A stretch of 32,921 bases of DNA from Sulfuricurvum sp. Its GTDB lineage: Bacteria; Campylobacterota; Campylobacteria; Campylobacterales; Sulfurimonadaceae. How positions within the stretch are numbered: position 1 is the stretch's first letter; the number at the start of each line of letters is the position of its first letter. The notes under the pieces were generated by a model. It was not told the origin of the DNA and did not search any database. It was given only the letters and a program-made list of their open reading frames with translations. A program made the position numbers and the translations under genes. The stretch spans positions 1-32,921 of the forward strand of contig QKCD01000017.1 in assembly GCA_003245815.1 (NCBI GenBank). Reading direction: 5' to 3'. This document shows, one piece after another, positions 9,318-16,531 of this stretch.

Positions 9318-10793
9318 TCAGAGGTTCTTGTCGAACCACTTCGCGACTTCGCTGCGGATGGTGTGGCGCAACTGGATGCCGGCGATGAAGTCGCTGTGGC
9401 TTGCCTTGTTGAGCATCGTCACGAGGGCGTTGCGCCGCTTGGAGAGGAAGGGGTGGTCGATTTGGTTGGGATCGCCCATCAACACGAGCCGGGTCTCTTC
9501 ACCCATCCGGGTGCCGATCAGCTTCAGGGTGGCGTTGGTCATGTTCTGGGCTTCGTCGATGATAACGAATTTGCGGGAGATCGTCGTGCCGCGCATATGG
9601 GCGATGTCCATCACCTCGATGTTGTGCTTGGCCATGAAGAGCTCGGTCGCGTTCTCCCGCTTGGGGGAGTTGATGTTGCCCGTATACTCGACCTGGGACT
9701 CGATGGAGCGCTGGGTCTGGTGCTCGATCGTGAAGTTGATGGCGGAGTAGAGGGGGTACATGAAGTAGCCGAGCTTCTGCTCCTGGTCGCCTTTACGGAA
9801 GCCCAGTTCCGCCTGGGGGTCGGAGGCGGTGACGGTGTTGCGGGCGTAGACGATCCCCTCCACGATCCCCTCGCTGACGAGTTCCAGACCCGCCTGCAGG
9901 GCGATGAGGGTCTTGCCGGACCCGGTCGATCCGGCGACGACGGTGATGTAGTTGCGCGGGTGGGTGAGCAGGGTGAAGTAGAACTTCTGTTCGAGGTTGA
10001 TCGGGCGCACAAGGCTGTCGTCGAAGAACTCGCCGAAGCGGCGGTCGAAATCGCACCACTCCAGCTGGTTGTGCTGGGTGACGGCGTAGCGCTGGCGGCC
10101 GGTCTCGTAGATCTCGTGGTTTTCGCTCTGTGCCTCTTCGATAAAGGTGATCTGTTCGAAGCAGCGGTGTTCTGTATCCTCCGGGAGTTCCGGGGTGTCG
10201 TGGTAGTGGTAGGTGTAGGCGAAGTCGATCTCGTCGGGGCGTTCGACGCTGGCGTTACGGATCGACTCCGCCGCGATCTGCTCGACCTGGGCGGCGATCT
10301 TGAAGGAGATGTCGTTGGTCAGCAGGGTAAGCCCGTAGTCCTTGGCGATCTCGCCGATCTTCGCATCGTTGAGCCCCTTGCTCGCCTGGAAGTGGTCGCT
10401 GACACGGTAATACTCGCGGAAGATGATGTAGAGGTCGATCGGTTCCGCGTCGCTGCTGTAGAGCGAGGTGTCGAAGGCCAGGGTGAGCTTGTAATACTTG
10501 TCGTTGTCGCAGTGGCCGGTCTGGCGGCAATGGCACATTCCCTCCGGCAGTTCGCTGAGGGCGACGGTCTGGCCGCGGCTGACATCGGCGAGGCGGAAGA
10601 ATTCGCGAGCCCTGAAACCCGCCTCGGAGCGCATATCGTCTTTTTTACCGTTCATTTCGGCGAGGACGATATTGGTGATGACGACGATGTTCTTGTTGTT
10701 CTCCGAGATCCGCAGGATATTGGCGGGATCATCGAGGATGACGGAGGTGTCTAGTAGGTAACAAGTCTGATCGGAACCCATGAGGCGGCCCAT
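9318..10793 (-). CDS. PIN domain-PhoH ATPase fusion
   Basis: PhoH-type P-loop ATPase with an N-terminal PIN nuclease fold; such proteins are thought to unwind and cut RNA. The PIN part (about 10-165) has acidic Asp15 in YLLDTSVILDD and a second acidic site in LLTNDISFK. The ATPase has Walker A GSTGSGKT at 288-295 and Walker B FVIIDEAQNM. An unusual cysteine/histidine cluster, CHCRQTGHC, lies at about 87-95 in the PIN part. The start may be the first ATG (10793) or the second (10781); AAAGG abuts the first and a TATAAT lies about 19 bases upstream, so the leader is very short. The downstream lipoprotein is likely co-transcribed. Confidence 0.9.
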   Translation of the reverse strand: MGRLMGSDQTCYLLDTSVILDDPANILRISENNKNIVVITNIVLAEMNGKKDDMRSEAGFRAREFFRLADVSRGQTVALSELPEGMCHCRQTGHCDNDKYYKLTLAFDTSLYSSDAEPIDLYIIFREYYRVSDHFQASKGLNDAKIGEIAKDYGLTLLTNDISFKIAAQVEQIAAESIRNASVERPDEIDFAYTYHYHDTPELPEDTEHRCFEQITFIEEAQSENHEIYETGRQRYAVTQHNQLEWCDFDRRFGEFFDDSLVRPINLEQKFYFTLLTHPRNYITVVAGSTGSGKTLIALQAGLELVSEGIVEGIVYARNTVTASDPQAELGFRKGDQEQKLGYFMYPLYSAINFTIEHQTQRSIESQVEYTGNINSPKRENATELFMAKHNIEVMDIAHMRGTTISRKFVIIDEAQNMTNATLKLIGTRMGEETRLVLMGDPNQIDHPFLSKRRNALVTMLNKASHSDFIAGIQLRHTIRSEVAKWFDKNL

Positions 10794-10800
10794 CCTTTAT

Positions 10801-10817
10801 ATAGATAATCTATTATA
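10801..10817 (-). promoter_or_regulatory. Promoter -10 and dyad for the phoH operon
   Basis: On the minus strand a perfect TATAAT (10812-10817) precedes phoH, overlapped by the 13-base dyad ATAGAT-A-ATCTAT (10801-10813), which would straddle the transcription start. This placement fits a repressor site. No -35 box is apparent. Confidence 0.5.
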
Positions 10818-10861
10818 CTGGGTTTGGGACGGGGTTTTTGCTTAAAAGCCGTGCAATGGCA

Positions 10862-10877
10862 GGCGGCAGAGGCCGCC
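10862..10877. terminator. GC-rich hairpin after the cytochrome gene
   Basis: GGCGGC-AGAG-GCCGCC forms a perfect six-pair stem with a four-base loop just after the minus-strand cytochrome stop. The nearest T-run on the minus strand is some 20 bases further, so termination activity is uncertain. Confidence 0.4.
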
Positions 10878-10884
10878 GCGTCGG

Positions 10885-11226
10885 CTAGTAGCCGCAGTAG
10901 TTGCCGTCGCAGCCGGGGACGGCGCCGGCATCCTTGGCGTTGTTGGTGAGGAAGTCGAAGAGATCCTCCTTGCGGCTCTGGTAGTAGCCCTCCTTGAGCA
11001 TCTCCAGGGCTTTCGGGGAATCTTTGTGCAGGGCGGCCATCTCCGCGTCCCCCTTGTCATAGATCTCGTCCCACTCATCCATTGTCAGCATCCCGGCACC
11101 ACGGAACTCGCTGCCGTGGCACTCCTTGCAGAGTTTCTGGTAGGTTTTGATGCCCTGTTCGTTGTAGACGGCGTGGGCCGACGTAAAGGCCAAAAGGAGC
11201 AGGAGGGGGGTGAGGTGTTTCTTCAT
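10885..11226 (-). CDS. Small periplasmic monoheme cytochrome c
   Basis: A 113-residue exported protein. The signal peptide (MKKHLTPLLLLLAFTSAHA) is probably cut after residue 19. One CKECH heme-binding motif is at 33-37; Met46 or Met49 may be the sixth ligand. The C-terminus (VPGCDGNYCGY) has two extra cysteines, possibly a disulfide. It follows a thioredoxin-like gene by three bases. Inference: an electron carrier or redox partner working with that protein in the periplasm. The substrate is unknown. It is not a recognisable subunit of a larger complex. Confidence 0.85.
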   Translation of the reverse strand: MKKHLTPLLLLLAFTSAHAVYNEQGIKTYQKLCKECHGSEFRGAGMLTMDEWDEIYDKGDAEMAALHKDSPKALEMLKEGYYQSRKEDLFDFLTNNAKDAGAVPGCDGNYCGY

Positions 11227-11229
11227 GGG

Positions 11230-11637
11230 TTATTCCTTCATTTTGTGCTGGCGTTTTTCGACATCGTCGAGGATCAGGTTGAAATCATCGCTGCCCCAGT
11301 AACCGCGGGTGTAGTCGATGACCTTCCCTTCGGCGGTGAGGAAGTAGCACATCGGTACGACGACGGCTTTGAGTTCGGCGGGGTAGACATCCTTGTCGCG
11401 GGTGACATGAACCGAGCGGTAGTCCGCCTCGAGGCGTTTGACGATGGCGTCGTCACGGAAGGTGGTAGCTTCGAGCTTTTTGCACCAGGTGCAATCCTCG
11501 GTGGAGATGAAGACGAAAATCTTCTTCTGCTCCTGCTGGGCGTGCTGCTCGGTGGTCGCGTAGTCGGGATACCAATGGATTTCCGCGGCACCGAGAAGCG
11601 CCGCAGTGGCGATCAGTGCCCAAGCACTTCGTAACAT
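11230..11637 (-). CDS. Periplasmic thioredoxin-like protein (CxxC)
   Basis: A 135-residue protein with a short N-terminal hydrophobic signal (LIATAALLGAAE). The thioredoxin fold has its redox motif CTWC at 49-52 (FISTEDCTWCKKLE) and cis-Pro region VVVPMCYF, the latter carrying a third cysteine. It resembles SoxW or DUF255-type thioredoxins, acting on disulfides or cytochrome maturation in the periplasm; the exact role is not shown. It is the first gene of a two-gene operon with the small cytochrome c, divergent from a MerR-type regulator 114 bases away, a likely local controller. Confidence 0.85.
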   Translation of the reverse strand: MLRSAWALIATAALLGAAEIHWYPDYATTEQHAQQEQKKIFVFISTEDCTWCKKLEATTFRDDAIVKRLEADYRSVHVTRDKDVYPAELKAVVVPMCYFLTAEGKVIDYTRGYWGSDDFNLILDDVEKRQHKMKE

Positions 11638-11694
11638 TTTTTCATTCCTTTTACTGAATGTTAGGGTAGGCTAAGTATGTAAAGTGTAAAGTGC

Positions 11695-11743
11695 TACTTA
11701 ACGTTTTATAAGTATAGGTGTTGGAACTTAAAACCACGTTAAG
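11695..11743. promoter_or_regulatory. Two dyads in the merR/thioredoxin divergent region
   Basis: TACTTA-N8-TAAGTA (11695-11714) and CTTAA-N7-TTAAG (11727-11743) both have perfect arms and lie between the two divergent starts. MerR proteins bind dyads between promoter elements, so these are plausible operators. The assignment is inference. Confidence 0.4.
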
Positions 11744-11751
11744 ATAAGAAA

Positions 11752-12435
11752 ATGGAATATAAAATCTCAGAGCTGGTTCAACAAACGGGCGTCAGCAAGT
11801 CAACGATTCTCTACTATATCAAAGAGGGGCTGCTGCCCGAAGCGAACAAGGTCAAGCCCAATGTGCACTACTATAACGACCGCCATATGGAGCTGATCAA
11901 ATATATCAAGTACATGCAAAACGAGATGCACTGCTCCATCGCGCAGATCAGGAAGATCCTGGAACACCAGAACCGCTCATTCTCAAGTTCGGTGTCGATG
12001 CTGGTACCGCTGGTGGAGTCGTTGACGGGGATGATCAGCGAAGACAGCCGCTACAGTGCAGAGGAGGTCATCGAGGCGGCGGGTATCGACAGGGAACACC
12101 TGCAGCAGCTGCTTGATGACGGGATTGTGGCCCCGACGCAGGAGGGGCGCTTCGGCGAGCGTGACCTCTCCGTCATCCGGCTGGTCGTCGCCTATGGGGA
12201 GCTTGGGCTGGACCGCGAGATCCTCTCTGCTTACCTCGAAAGCGCCAAAAGCCTCGCCCGCCTGGAGTGCCGACTGCAGACCGCGCTCTGTTCGAAACGC
12301 GATTCGGCGGAGTTTTCACAGCTGTGGCACGTGTTGTTCGAAACCGTCCTGACGGCAAAACCCTATATTCACAACAACCATACCTACCGGGCGTTTCTGG
12401 AGATACTGAAAGAGGAGATCGGCGCGGAGCCGTAG
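11752..12435 (+). CDS. MerR-family transcriptional regulator
   Basis: A 227-residue DNA-binding protein. The N-terminus is a clear MerR winged helix (MEYKISELVQQTGVSKSTILYYIKEG is the helix-turn-helix, about 1-26; the wing with HYYNDRHMELIKYIKYM follows at about 39-55). The C-terminal part (about 85-227) is helical and longer than in metal-sensing MerR proteins, with no paired cysteine metal loop. Residues 100-150 (AEEVIEAAGIDREHLQQLLDDG) look like a second HTH-like unit. The ligand is unknown. It is divergent from the thioredoxin/cytochrome pair and convergent with aroC, leaving only ten bases between stop codons. Confidence 0.9.
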   Translation: MEYKISELVQQTGVSKSTILYYIKEGLLPEANKVKPNVHYYNDRHMELIKYIKYMQNEMHCSIAQIRKILEHQNRSFSSSVSMLVPLVESLTGMISEDSRYSAEEVIEAAGIDREHLQQLLDDGIVAPTQEGRFGERDLSVIRLVVAYGELGLDREILSAYLESAKSLARLECRLQTALCSKRDSAEFSQLWHVLFETVLTAKPYIHNNHTYRAFLEILKEEIGAEP

Positions 12436-12445
12436 GCGGGAGGCG

Positions 12446-13519
12446 TCAGGCGTAGTAGCCTTTGAGCCCCTCCATCGTACGCCCCATGTTGAGCAGCAGC
12501 AGGTCGGCGACGACGAGGGCCGCCATCGCTTCGGCGACGATGGAACCCCGCGGTGCGACACAGGGGTCATGACGCCCCTTGAGGGCGCAGTCGACCTCTT
12601 CGCCCTGCGTCGTGACGGTATGCTGCTCGATGAAGATGGAGGGGGTCGGTTTGAAGTAGACGTTGAGGGTGACATCCTCGCCGCTGCTGATGCCTCCGAG
12701 GATGCCGCCGGCGTGGTTGCTCTCGAAGCCGCTGCGGCGGATCGGGTCGTTGTTGGTCGAACCGAAGGCCGCGGCGCTCTGCATCCCGTCGCCGATCTCC
12801 ACCGCCTTGACGGCGTTGATCCCCATCATCGCGTCGGCGAGCAGGGCGTCGAGTTTATAGTAGAGCGGCTCGCCGAGGCCTGTGGGCATGCCGCTGATTC
12901 GGACCGCCGCGACGCCGCCGACAGAGTCGTGGCGGTTCTTCGCTTCGAGGATGGCCTCTTTCTGGGCCGCTTCGACCCCTGGGTCGAGGGCGTAGATCTC
13001 GCTTTCGGGCGCATAGTCGAAATCGAGGTGTTGCGCTTGGATGCCGTGGATTTCGCGGATGCCGCTCTGGACCGTGATGCCCACCTGGCGGAGCATCAGC
13101 TTCGCTACGGCGCCGGCAGCGACGCGGGCGGCCGTTTCGCGGGCGCTGGAACGGCCGCCGCCGCGGTAGTCGCGGATGCCGTACTTGTGCCAGTAGGTGA
13201 AGTCGGCGTGGCCCGGACGGAAGATATCCTTGACGTTGGAGTAGTCGCCGGATTTCTGGTTGGTGTTGTAGATGACCATGGCGATCGGCGTGCCGGTACT
13301 TTTCCCTTCGAAGACGCCGCTGAGGATCTCGACGGCGTCATCCTCTTTTCGGGCGGTTTCGAACTTGCTCTTGCCCGGCTTGCGGCGGTCGAGTTCGCTC
13401 TGGATGAAGGATTCGTCGATCTCCAGCCCCGCGGGAACGCCGTCGACGACGCAGCCGATCGCCTTGCCGTGGGACTCCCCGAAGGTCGTGAAACTGAAGC
13501 GGATGCCGAAACGGTTCAT
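12446..13519 (-). CDS. aroC: Chorismate synthase
   Basis: Last step of the shikimate pathway: EPSP to chorismate, needing reduced flavin. The signatures [18 protein letters not shown] (about 14-31), RPGHADFTY and [13 protein letters not shown] are present, and the length of 357 residues is normal. It is the final gene of the TPR-rnhA-rnc-aroC operon. The ATG overlaps the rnc stop by four bases (ATGA), so the two are translationally coupled. Confidence 0.97.
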   Translation of the reverse strand: MNRFGIRFSFTTFGESHGKAIGCVVDGVPAGLEIDESFIQSELDRRKPGKSKFETARKEDDAVEILSGVFEGKSTGTPIAMVIYNTNQKSGDYSNVKDIFRPGHADFTYWHKYGIRDYRGGGRSSARETAARVAAGAVAKLMLRQVGITVQSGIREIHGIQAQHLDFDYAPESEIYALDPGVEAAQKEAILEAKNRHDSVGGVAAVRISGMPTGLGEPLYYKLDALLADAMMGINAVKAVEIGDGMQSAAAFGSTNNDPIRRSGFESNHAGGILGGISSGEDVTLNVYFKPTPSIFIEQHTVTTQGEEVDCALKGRHDPCVAPRGSIVAEAMAALVVADLLLLNMGRTMEGLKGYYA

Positions 13520-14196
13520 GAAAGTTCCTTATTGAGCAGTTCGATCGCCTTGCCGGCGGCCTCCTGCTGAGCAATTTTTTTACTTTTGCCGACGGAGCGG
13601 CCGTACTCCCGGTTTTCGATCAGCACGGCGACCTCGAACTCTTTTTTATGGTCGGGGCCGCGGGAGCCGATCAGCTTGTACTCGGGGGTGATGCCGAAAT
13701 GGGCCTGGGTCAGCTCCTGGAGCGTCGTCTTGTAGTCTTTGAAGAGGGTGTCCAGGGACATGTCGGGATGGACCGCTTCGAGCAGCCTGACGGTGATGGT
13801 GCGGGCCTGTTCCAGCCCCGCTTCAAGGTAGATCGCGCCGATCACCGCTTCGTAGGCGTTGGAGAGGAGTGAGGGCTTCTGACGCCCCCCGTTGTTCTCC
13901 TCGGCATTGGAGAGGTAGATGTAGTTCCCGAGCGTGACATGGTTCGCCAGCCGGGTGAACCCCTCCTCGTTGACGAGGGAGGCGCGGAGCTTGGAGAGCT
14001 TGCCCTCGTCGAAGCCCGGGAACTGGCTGAAGAGATACTCGCCGACGATGAGGTCGAGTACCGCGTCGCCGAGGAATTCGAGACGCTCATTATTGTAGGG
14101 CTGTTTGTAGCTTTTATGGGTCAGCGCTTCAATAAGGAGCTGTTTGTTCTTGAAACGGTAGTGCAGGGACGTTTCGAGCTGTTCGAGCAGGTCCAT
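13516..14196 (-). CDS. rnc: Ribonuclease III
   Basis: Double-strand RNA endonuclease that processes rRNA precursors and some mRNAs. The RNase III signature [15 protein letters not shown] (about 37-51) has the acidic metal-binding residues, and a double-strand RNA-binding domain lies at the C-terminus (about 150-226, [19 protein letters not shown]). The ORF track starts at 14424, but the first 76 codons are an out-of-frame reading of rnhA. An AAGGAG site sits before the ATG at 14196, where the family homology begins, giving 226 residues. Confidence 0.96.
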   Translation of the reverse strand: MDLLEQLETSLHYRFKNKQLLIEALTHKSYKQPYNNERLEFLGDAVLDLIVGEYLFSQFPGFDEGKLSKLRASLVNEEGFTRLANHVTLGNYIYLSNAEENNGGRQKPSLLSNAYEAVIGAIYLEAGLEQARTITVRLLEAVHPDMSLDTLFKDYKTTLQELTQAHFGITPEYKLIGSRGPDHKKEFEVAVLIENREYGRSVGKSKKIAQQEAAGKAIELLNKELS

Positions 14197-14209
14197 AGGG
14201 TCTCCTTGG

Positions 14210-14656
14210 TTAGGGTTCGCATGTCGCGCCGTGGCGCGTTTTCTGATGCAGGGCTTCGCCGCGGGCGATGGCGTCGCACTGCTCGTTCTCGTCGTGGCCG
14301 TCGTGTCCCCGCACCCAGACCGCCTGGATGCGGTGGGGGGCGGCGGCTTCGAGGTAGGCCTGCCAGAGGTCGGGGTTCTTGACCTTGGCGAAACGGCGCC
14401 GTACCCACCCCTCGAGCCATTCATTGATCCCCCTCACGACGTAGGAGGAATCGGAGGTGATCACCACCTCGCAGGGCTCCTTAAGGGCGCGGAGCCCCTC
14501 GATGACGCCGCGCAGCTCCATCCGGTTGTTGGTCGTATGCGGCTCTCCCCCGCGGATGACCCGCTCGTGGCCGTTATAGCGCAGGATCGTCCCGAATCCT
14601 CCCGGGCCGGGGTTACCCAGGGCAGAACCGTCACTGAAAAGAGAGATGCGTTTCAA
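14210..14656 (-). CDS. rnhA: Ribonuclease HI
   Basis: Cuts the RNA strand of RNA-DNA hybrids. The four catalytic acids are visible: Asp9 (LFSDGS), Glu47 (NNRMELRG), Asp69 (VITSDSSY) and Asp128 (NEQCDAIAR), with His118 in [10 protein letters not shown]. The length of 148 residues is normal. The start overlaps the end of the upstream TPR gene by 26 bases, and rnc follows 13 bases after the stop, so the three form a tight operon. Confidence 0.96.
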   Translation of the reverse strand: MKRISLFSDGSALGNPGPGGFGTILRYNGHERVIRGGEPHTTNNRMELRGVIEGLRALKEPCEVVITSDSSYVVRGINEWLEGWVRRRFAKVKNPDLWQAYLEAAAPHRIQAVWVRGHDGHDENEQCDAIARGEALHQKTRHGATCEP

Positions 14657-15674
14657 AACGTTCCTTCACCAGCATTGGTTCGCTCCAGACGGAGTCGATG
14701 GCATTACAGTTGGGGCAGCGGTGAAAGGCGAAGGGAAGGACCTGTTTGCAATGGCGGCAGAGGTATTCGAAGGTGAGTGTCGCCCCCGAATGGCCGCCTT
14801 TGTGAAGCTTGATCAAAACATCGAGTTCGAAGGTATCGCTGTTTTGAGCATGGTCCACAAACCCTTTCGCGCTGAAGAGTTCCCGCAGATAACCGTTGTG
14901 TGCAATTATATCGAAATCGCACTGATGGGGTTCTAAACGCCAGAGGATGTCGCTGATGCGTTCCGCCTGCGCCTGGTCGAAGTGGCGCCACGCCTTCCCG
15001 GGAGCGTGTCGGAAGAGGTACTCGAAGACCATATAGGCGAGCATATGGTGGGTTTCGTAGCGGGCGATGAGGGCGTCGGTTTTCTCGTCGGGACCGATGG
15101 TCGTGTCGTGCAGAAGCGCCAGCAGCTCGAGGTAGTGGCGTTCCTTTCGGGCGTCGCTGCCCAGTTCGTCGAGGGGCTCGAGGACGTCGAGAGCGCTGCG
15201 GTAGTCGTTGAGCCGCTCGTAGACCAGCAGCAGGTAGTGCAGGGCCTGGGGCGTACGGGGATGGTGCCGCAGGATCTGCAGGAAGATCTCCTTGGAGCGC
15301 TCGAGGAAACCGGCCCTGAAATAGGTCTGTCCGAGGAGAAAGAGCGTGTCCCGCCGTTCTGAGGGGTCCTGCTGCCGCTCGATCAGCAGCTGGTAGATCT
15401 CGATGCTCTTTTCGAAGTCGCCGTTTTTCGTGTAGGAGTTGGCCAGCAGCAGCCACGACTTCTCCGACATGGTGCCGCTGCCGATCAGGTCGGCGAGTTC
15501 GTTTTTGCTCGGCAGGGTGTGGAACTGCCTTAGGAAGCGGTCGAGGTGGCGGTGGTCCTCCTTCGCCTTGAAGCGTCCCCACCAGTAGCTGAAGAAGGCG
15601 ATGACGAAGATCAGGACGAAAAAGACGATGACACCGAAAAGGGGATCGCGGAATTCGATGAATAAACCGTCCAT
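14631..15674 (-). CDS. Membrane-anchored TPR protein with C-terminal zinc ribbon (LapB/YciM-like)
   Basis: A 347-residue protein with one N-terminal membrane helix (about 12-32), then TPR-type helical repeats (about 65-230: LLANSYTKNGDFEKSIEIY, LFLLGQTYFRAGFLERSKEIF). It ends with a rubredoxin-like four-cysteine knuckle (LCRHCKQVLPFAFHRCPNC). This is the domain order of LapB/YciM, which in enterobacteria controls LPS synthesis through FtsH and LpxC; that role is not proven here. The ORF track starts at 15737, but a TATAAT at 15708-15713 lies inside that extension, so the ATG at 15674, after AAAGGAG, is chosen. It leads an operon with rnhA, rnc and aroC. Confidence 0.8.
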   Translation of the reverse strand: MDGLFIEFRDPLFGVIVFFVLIFVIAFFSYWWGRFKAKEDHRHLDRFLRQFHTLPSKNELADLIGSGTMSEKSWLLLANSYTKNGDFEKSIEIYQLLIERQQDPSERRDTLFLLGQTYFRAGFLERSKEIFLQILRHHPRTPQALHYLLLVYERLNDYRSALDVLEPLDELGSDARKERHYLELLALLHDTTIGPDEKTDALIARYETHHMLAYMVFEYLFRHAPGKAWRHFDQAQAERISDILWRLEPHQCDFDIIAHNGYLRELFSAKGFVDHAQNSDTFELDVLIKLHKGGHSGATLTFEYLCRHCKQVLPFAFHRCPNCNAIDSVWSEPMLVKERFETHLSFQ

Positions 15675-15707
15675 ATAATGCGCGCTCCTTTGGCGTGGTC
15701 GGAGAAG

Positions 15708-15713
15708 ATTATA
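15708..15713 (-). promoter_or_regulatory. -10 box for the TPR-rnhA-rnc-aroC operon
   Basis: A perfect TATAAT on the minus strand would place transcription start near 15701, about 27 bases before the chosen ATG. It rules out the longer start in the ORF track. Confidence 0.6.
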
Positions 15714-15750
15714 GCCAATAGGAACTAAACGCATCACCGGGAAGCGGGCC

Positions 15751-15768
15751 TATCATGAATATGTGATA
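15751..15768. promoter_or_regulatory. Inverted repeat TATCA-N8-TGATA
   Basis: Perfect five-base arms in the divergent gap, upstream of both the TPR promoter and the recombinase-like gene promoter. A possible regulator site; no family can be assigned. Confidence 0.25.
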
Positions 15769-15798
15769 AAAATGCGACGTTAAAATAATAATTATATC

Positions 15799-15827
15799 TT
15801 GACTTAATACGTCAAAAAGAGTACAAT
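15799..15827 (+). promoter_or_regulatory. Sigma70 promoter of the recombinase-like/ccoG operon with overlapping dyad
   Basis: TTGACT (15799-15804), exactly 17 bases, then TACAAT (15822-15827): five of six bases match in each box. A dyad TTGAC-N7-GTCAA (15799-15815) covers the -35 and early spacer, where a bound repressor would block polymerase. Confidence 0.7.
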
Positions 15828-15865
15828 GACGATGAAACTGAAAAAAGTAGGGGGTTTAATCGCTA

Positions 15866-16531
15866 ATGACAGTCTGTTATATTCGACCCGATAAATCCTT
15901 CGACGGGGCCTTCGAGCAGCTTAAAACGGTGAATGCCTACATTGAGCGCAAGGGGTTGACCGTCGACCAGGAGTTTATCGACCAGAAGTCTCAGAACAAG
16001 CGGTTGAGCGAACGCAACGAAGTCCTGTCGTTTTTTCAGTCATTGCGTGACAGTACGGTGATCGTGTACGATGCCTGGGTACTGAGTTCGTGGATCGAAG
16101 ACCTGGTACAGATGATTAGTTGTCTGTTGAAAAACGGGATGCGGATCCACTTCGTCAAGCCGTCAGTCATCATCGACCGCAGCAGCGATACGGTGGTGGT
16201 GCTGGGATTGATCGACCAGCTGCGTCAGACACTGCAGCAGGATGCCAAGAAGGCGATCGGCAGACCGAAGGGAAGCCGTTCCGCGTCAAAGTTCGATCAG
16301 TTCCATGACGATATCATCAGACATCTTAGAGATCATAAAAGCGTCAGCGAGATGGCCCGTATTTTCGGGGTGAGCCGGAGTTCTTTAAAAGATTACATCG
16401 AATCGCGCGAGCTGAAAGAGGTGGCGTTCGGAGGACACAGCATGGAGCTGCCTGAAAACGGAGAAGCGCACGTGATTAAAACCATAAACTGCCCGGACAG
16501 CGGGCAACAACAGATGAAGGAGCATAGATGA
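15866..16531 (+). CDS. Degenerate serine-recombinase-like DNA-binding protein
   Basis: A 221-residue protein with the layout of a resolvase/invertase. The N-terminal fold has CYIRPDKSFDGAFEQLKTVNAYIERKG and VIVYDAWVLSSWIEDLVQMISCLLKNGMRIHFV. It is joined by a typical invertase linker (KKAIGRPKGS, about 128-137) to a helix-turn-helix (about 146-178, KSVSEMARIFGVSRSSLKDYI). The catalytic Ser of YxRVS is replaced (RPD at 7-9), and the arginine-rich LDRLGR-type motif is AWVLSS, so strand exchange is unlikely. Inference: a recombinase turned transcription factor. Its TGA overlaps the ccoG ATG (ATGA), linking it to cbb3 oxidase maturation. No inverted repeats or mobile genes flank it. Confidence 0.8.
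   Translation: MTVCYIRPDKSFDGAFEQLKTVNAYIERKGLTVDQEFIDQKSQNKRLSERNEVLSFFQSLRDSTVIVYDAWVLSSWIEDLVQMISCLLKNGMRIHFVKPSVIIDRSSDTVVVLGLIDQLRQTLQQDAKKAIGRPKGSRSASKFDQFHDDIIRHLRDHKSVSEMARIFGVSRSSLKDYIESRELKEVAFGGHSMELPENGEAHVIKTINCPDSGQQQMKEHR

Noticed and set aside
8991-10754. 587-residue plus-strand ORF
   Set aside because: Antisense of the PIN-PhoH gene and lipoprotein gene; repetitive Val/Asp/Gly composition typical of shadows.
14197-14424. N-terminal extension of the rnc ORF
   Set aside because: Pro/Ser/Thr-rich out-of-frame reading of rnhA; the true start at 14196 has AAGGAG and family homology.
15675-15737. N-terminal extension of the TPR ORF
   Set aside because: Contains the TATAAT promoter box; translation cannot begin upstream of it.
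15866-16531. Active mobile element or invertible switch
   Set aside because: The recombinase-like protein lacks catalytic residues, and no flanking inverted repeats, target duplications or cargo genes are visible.
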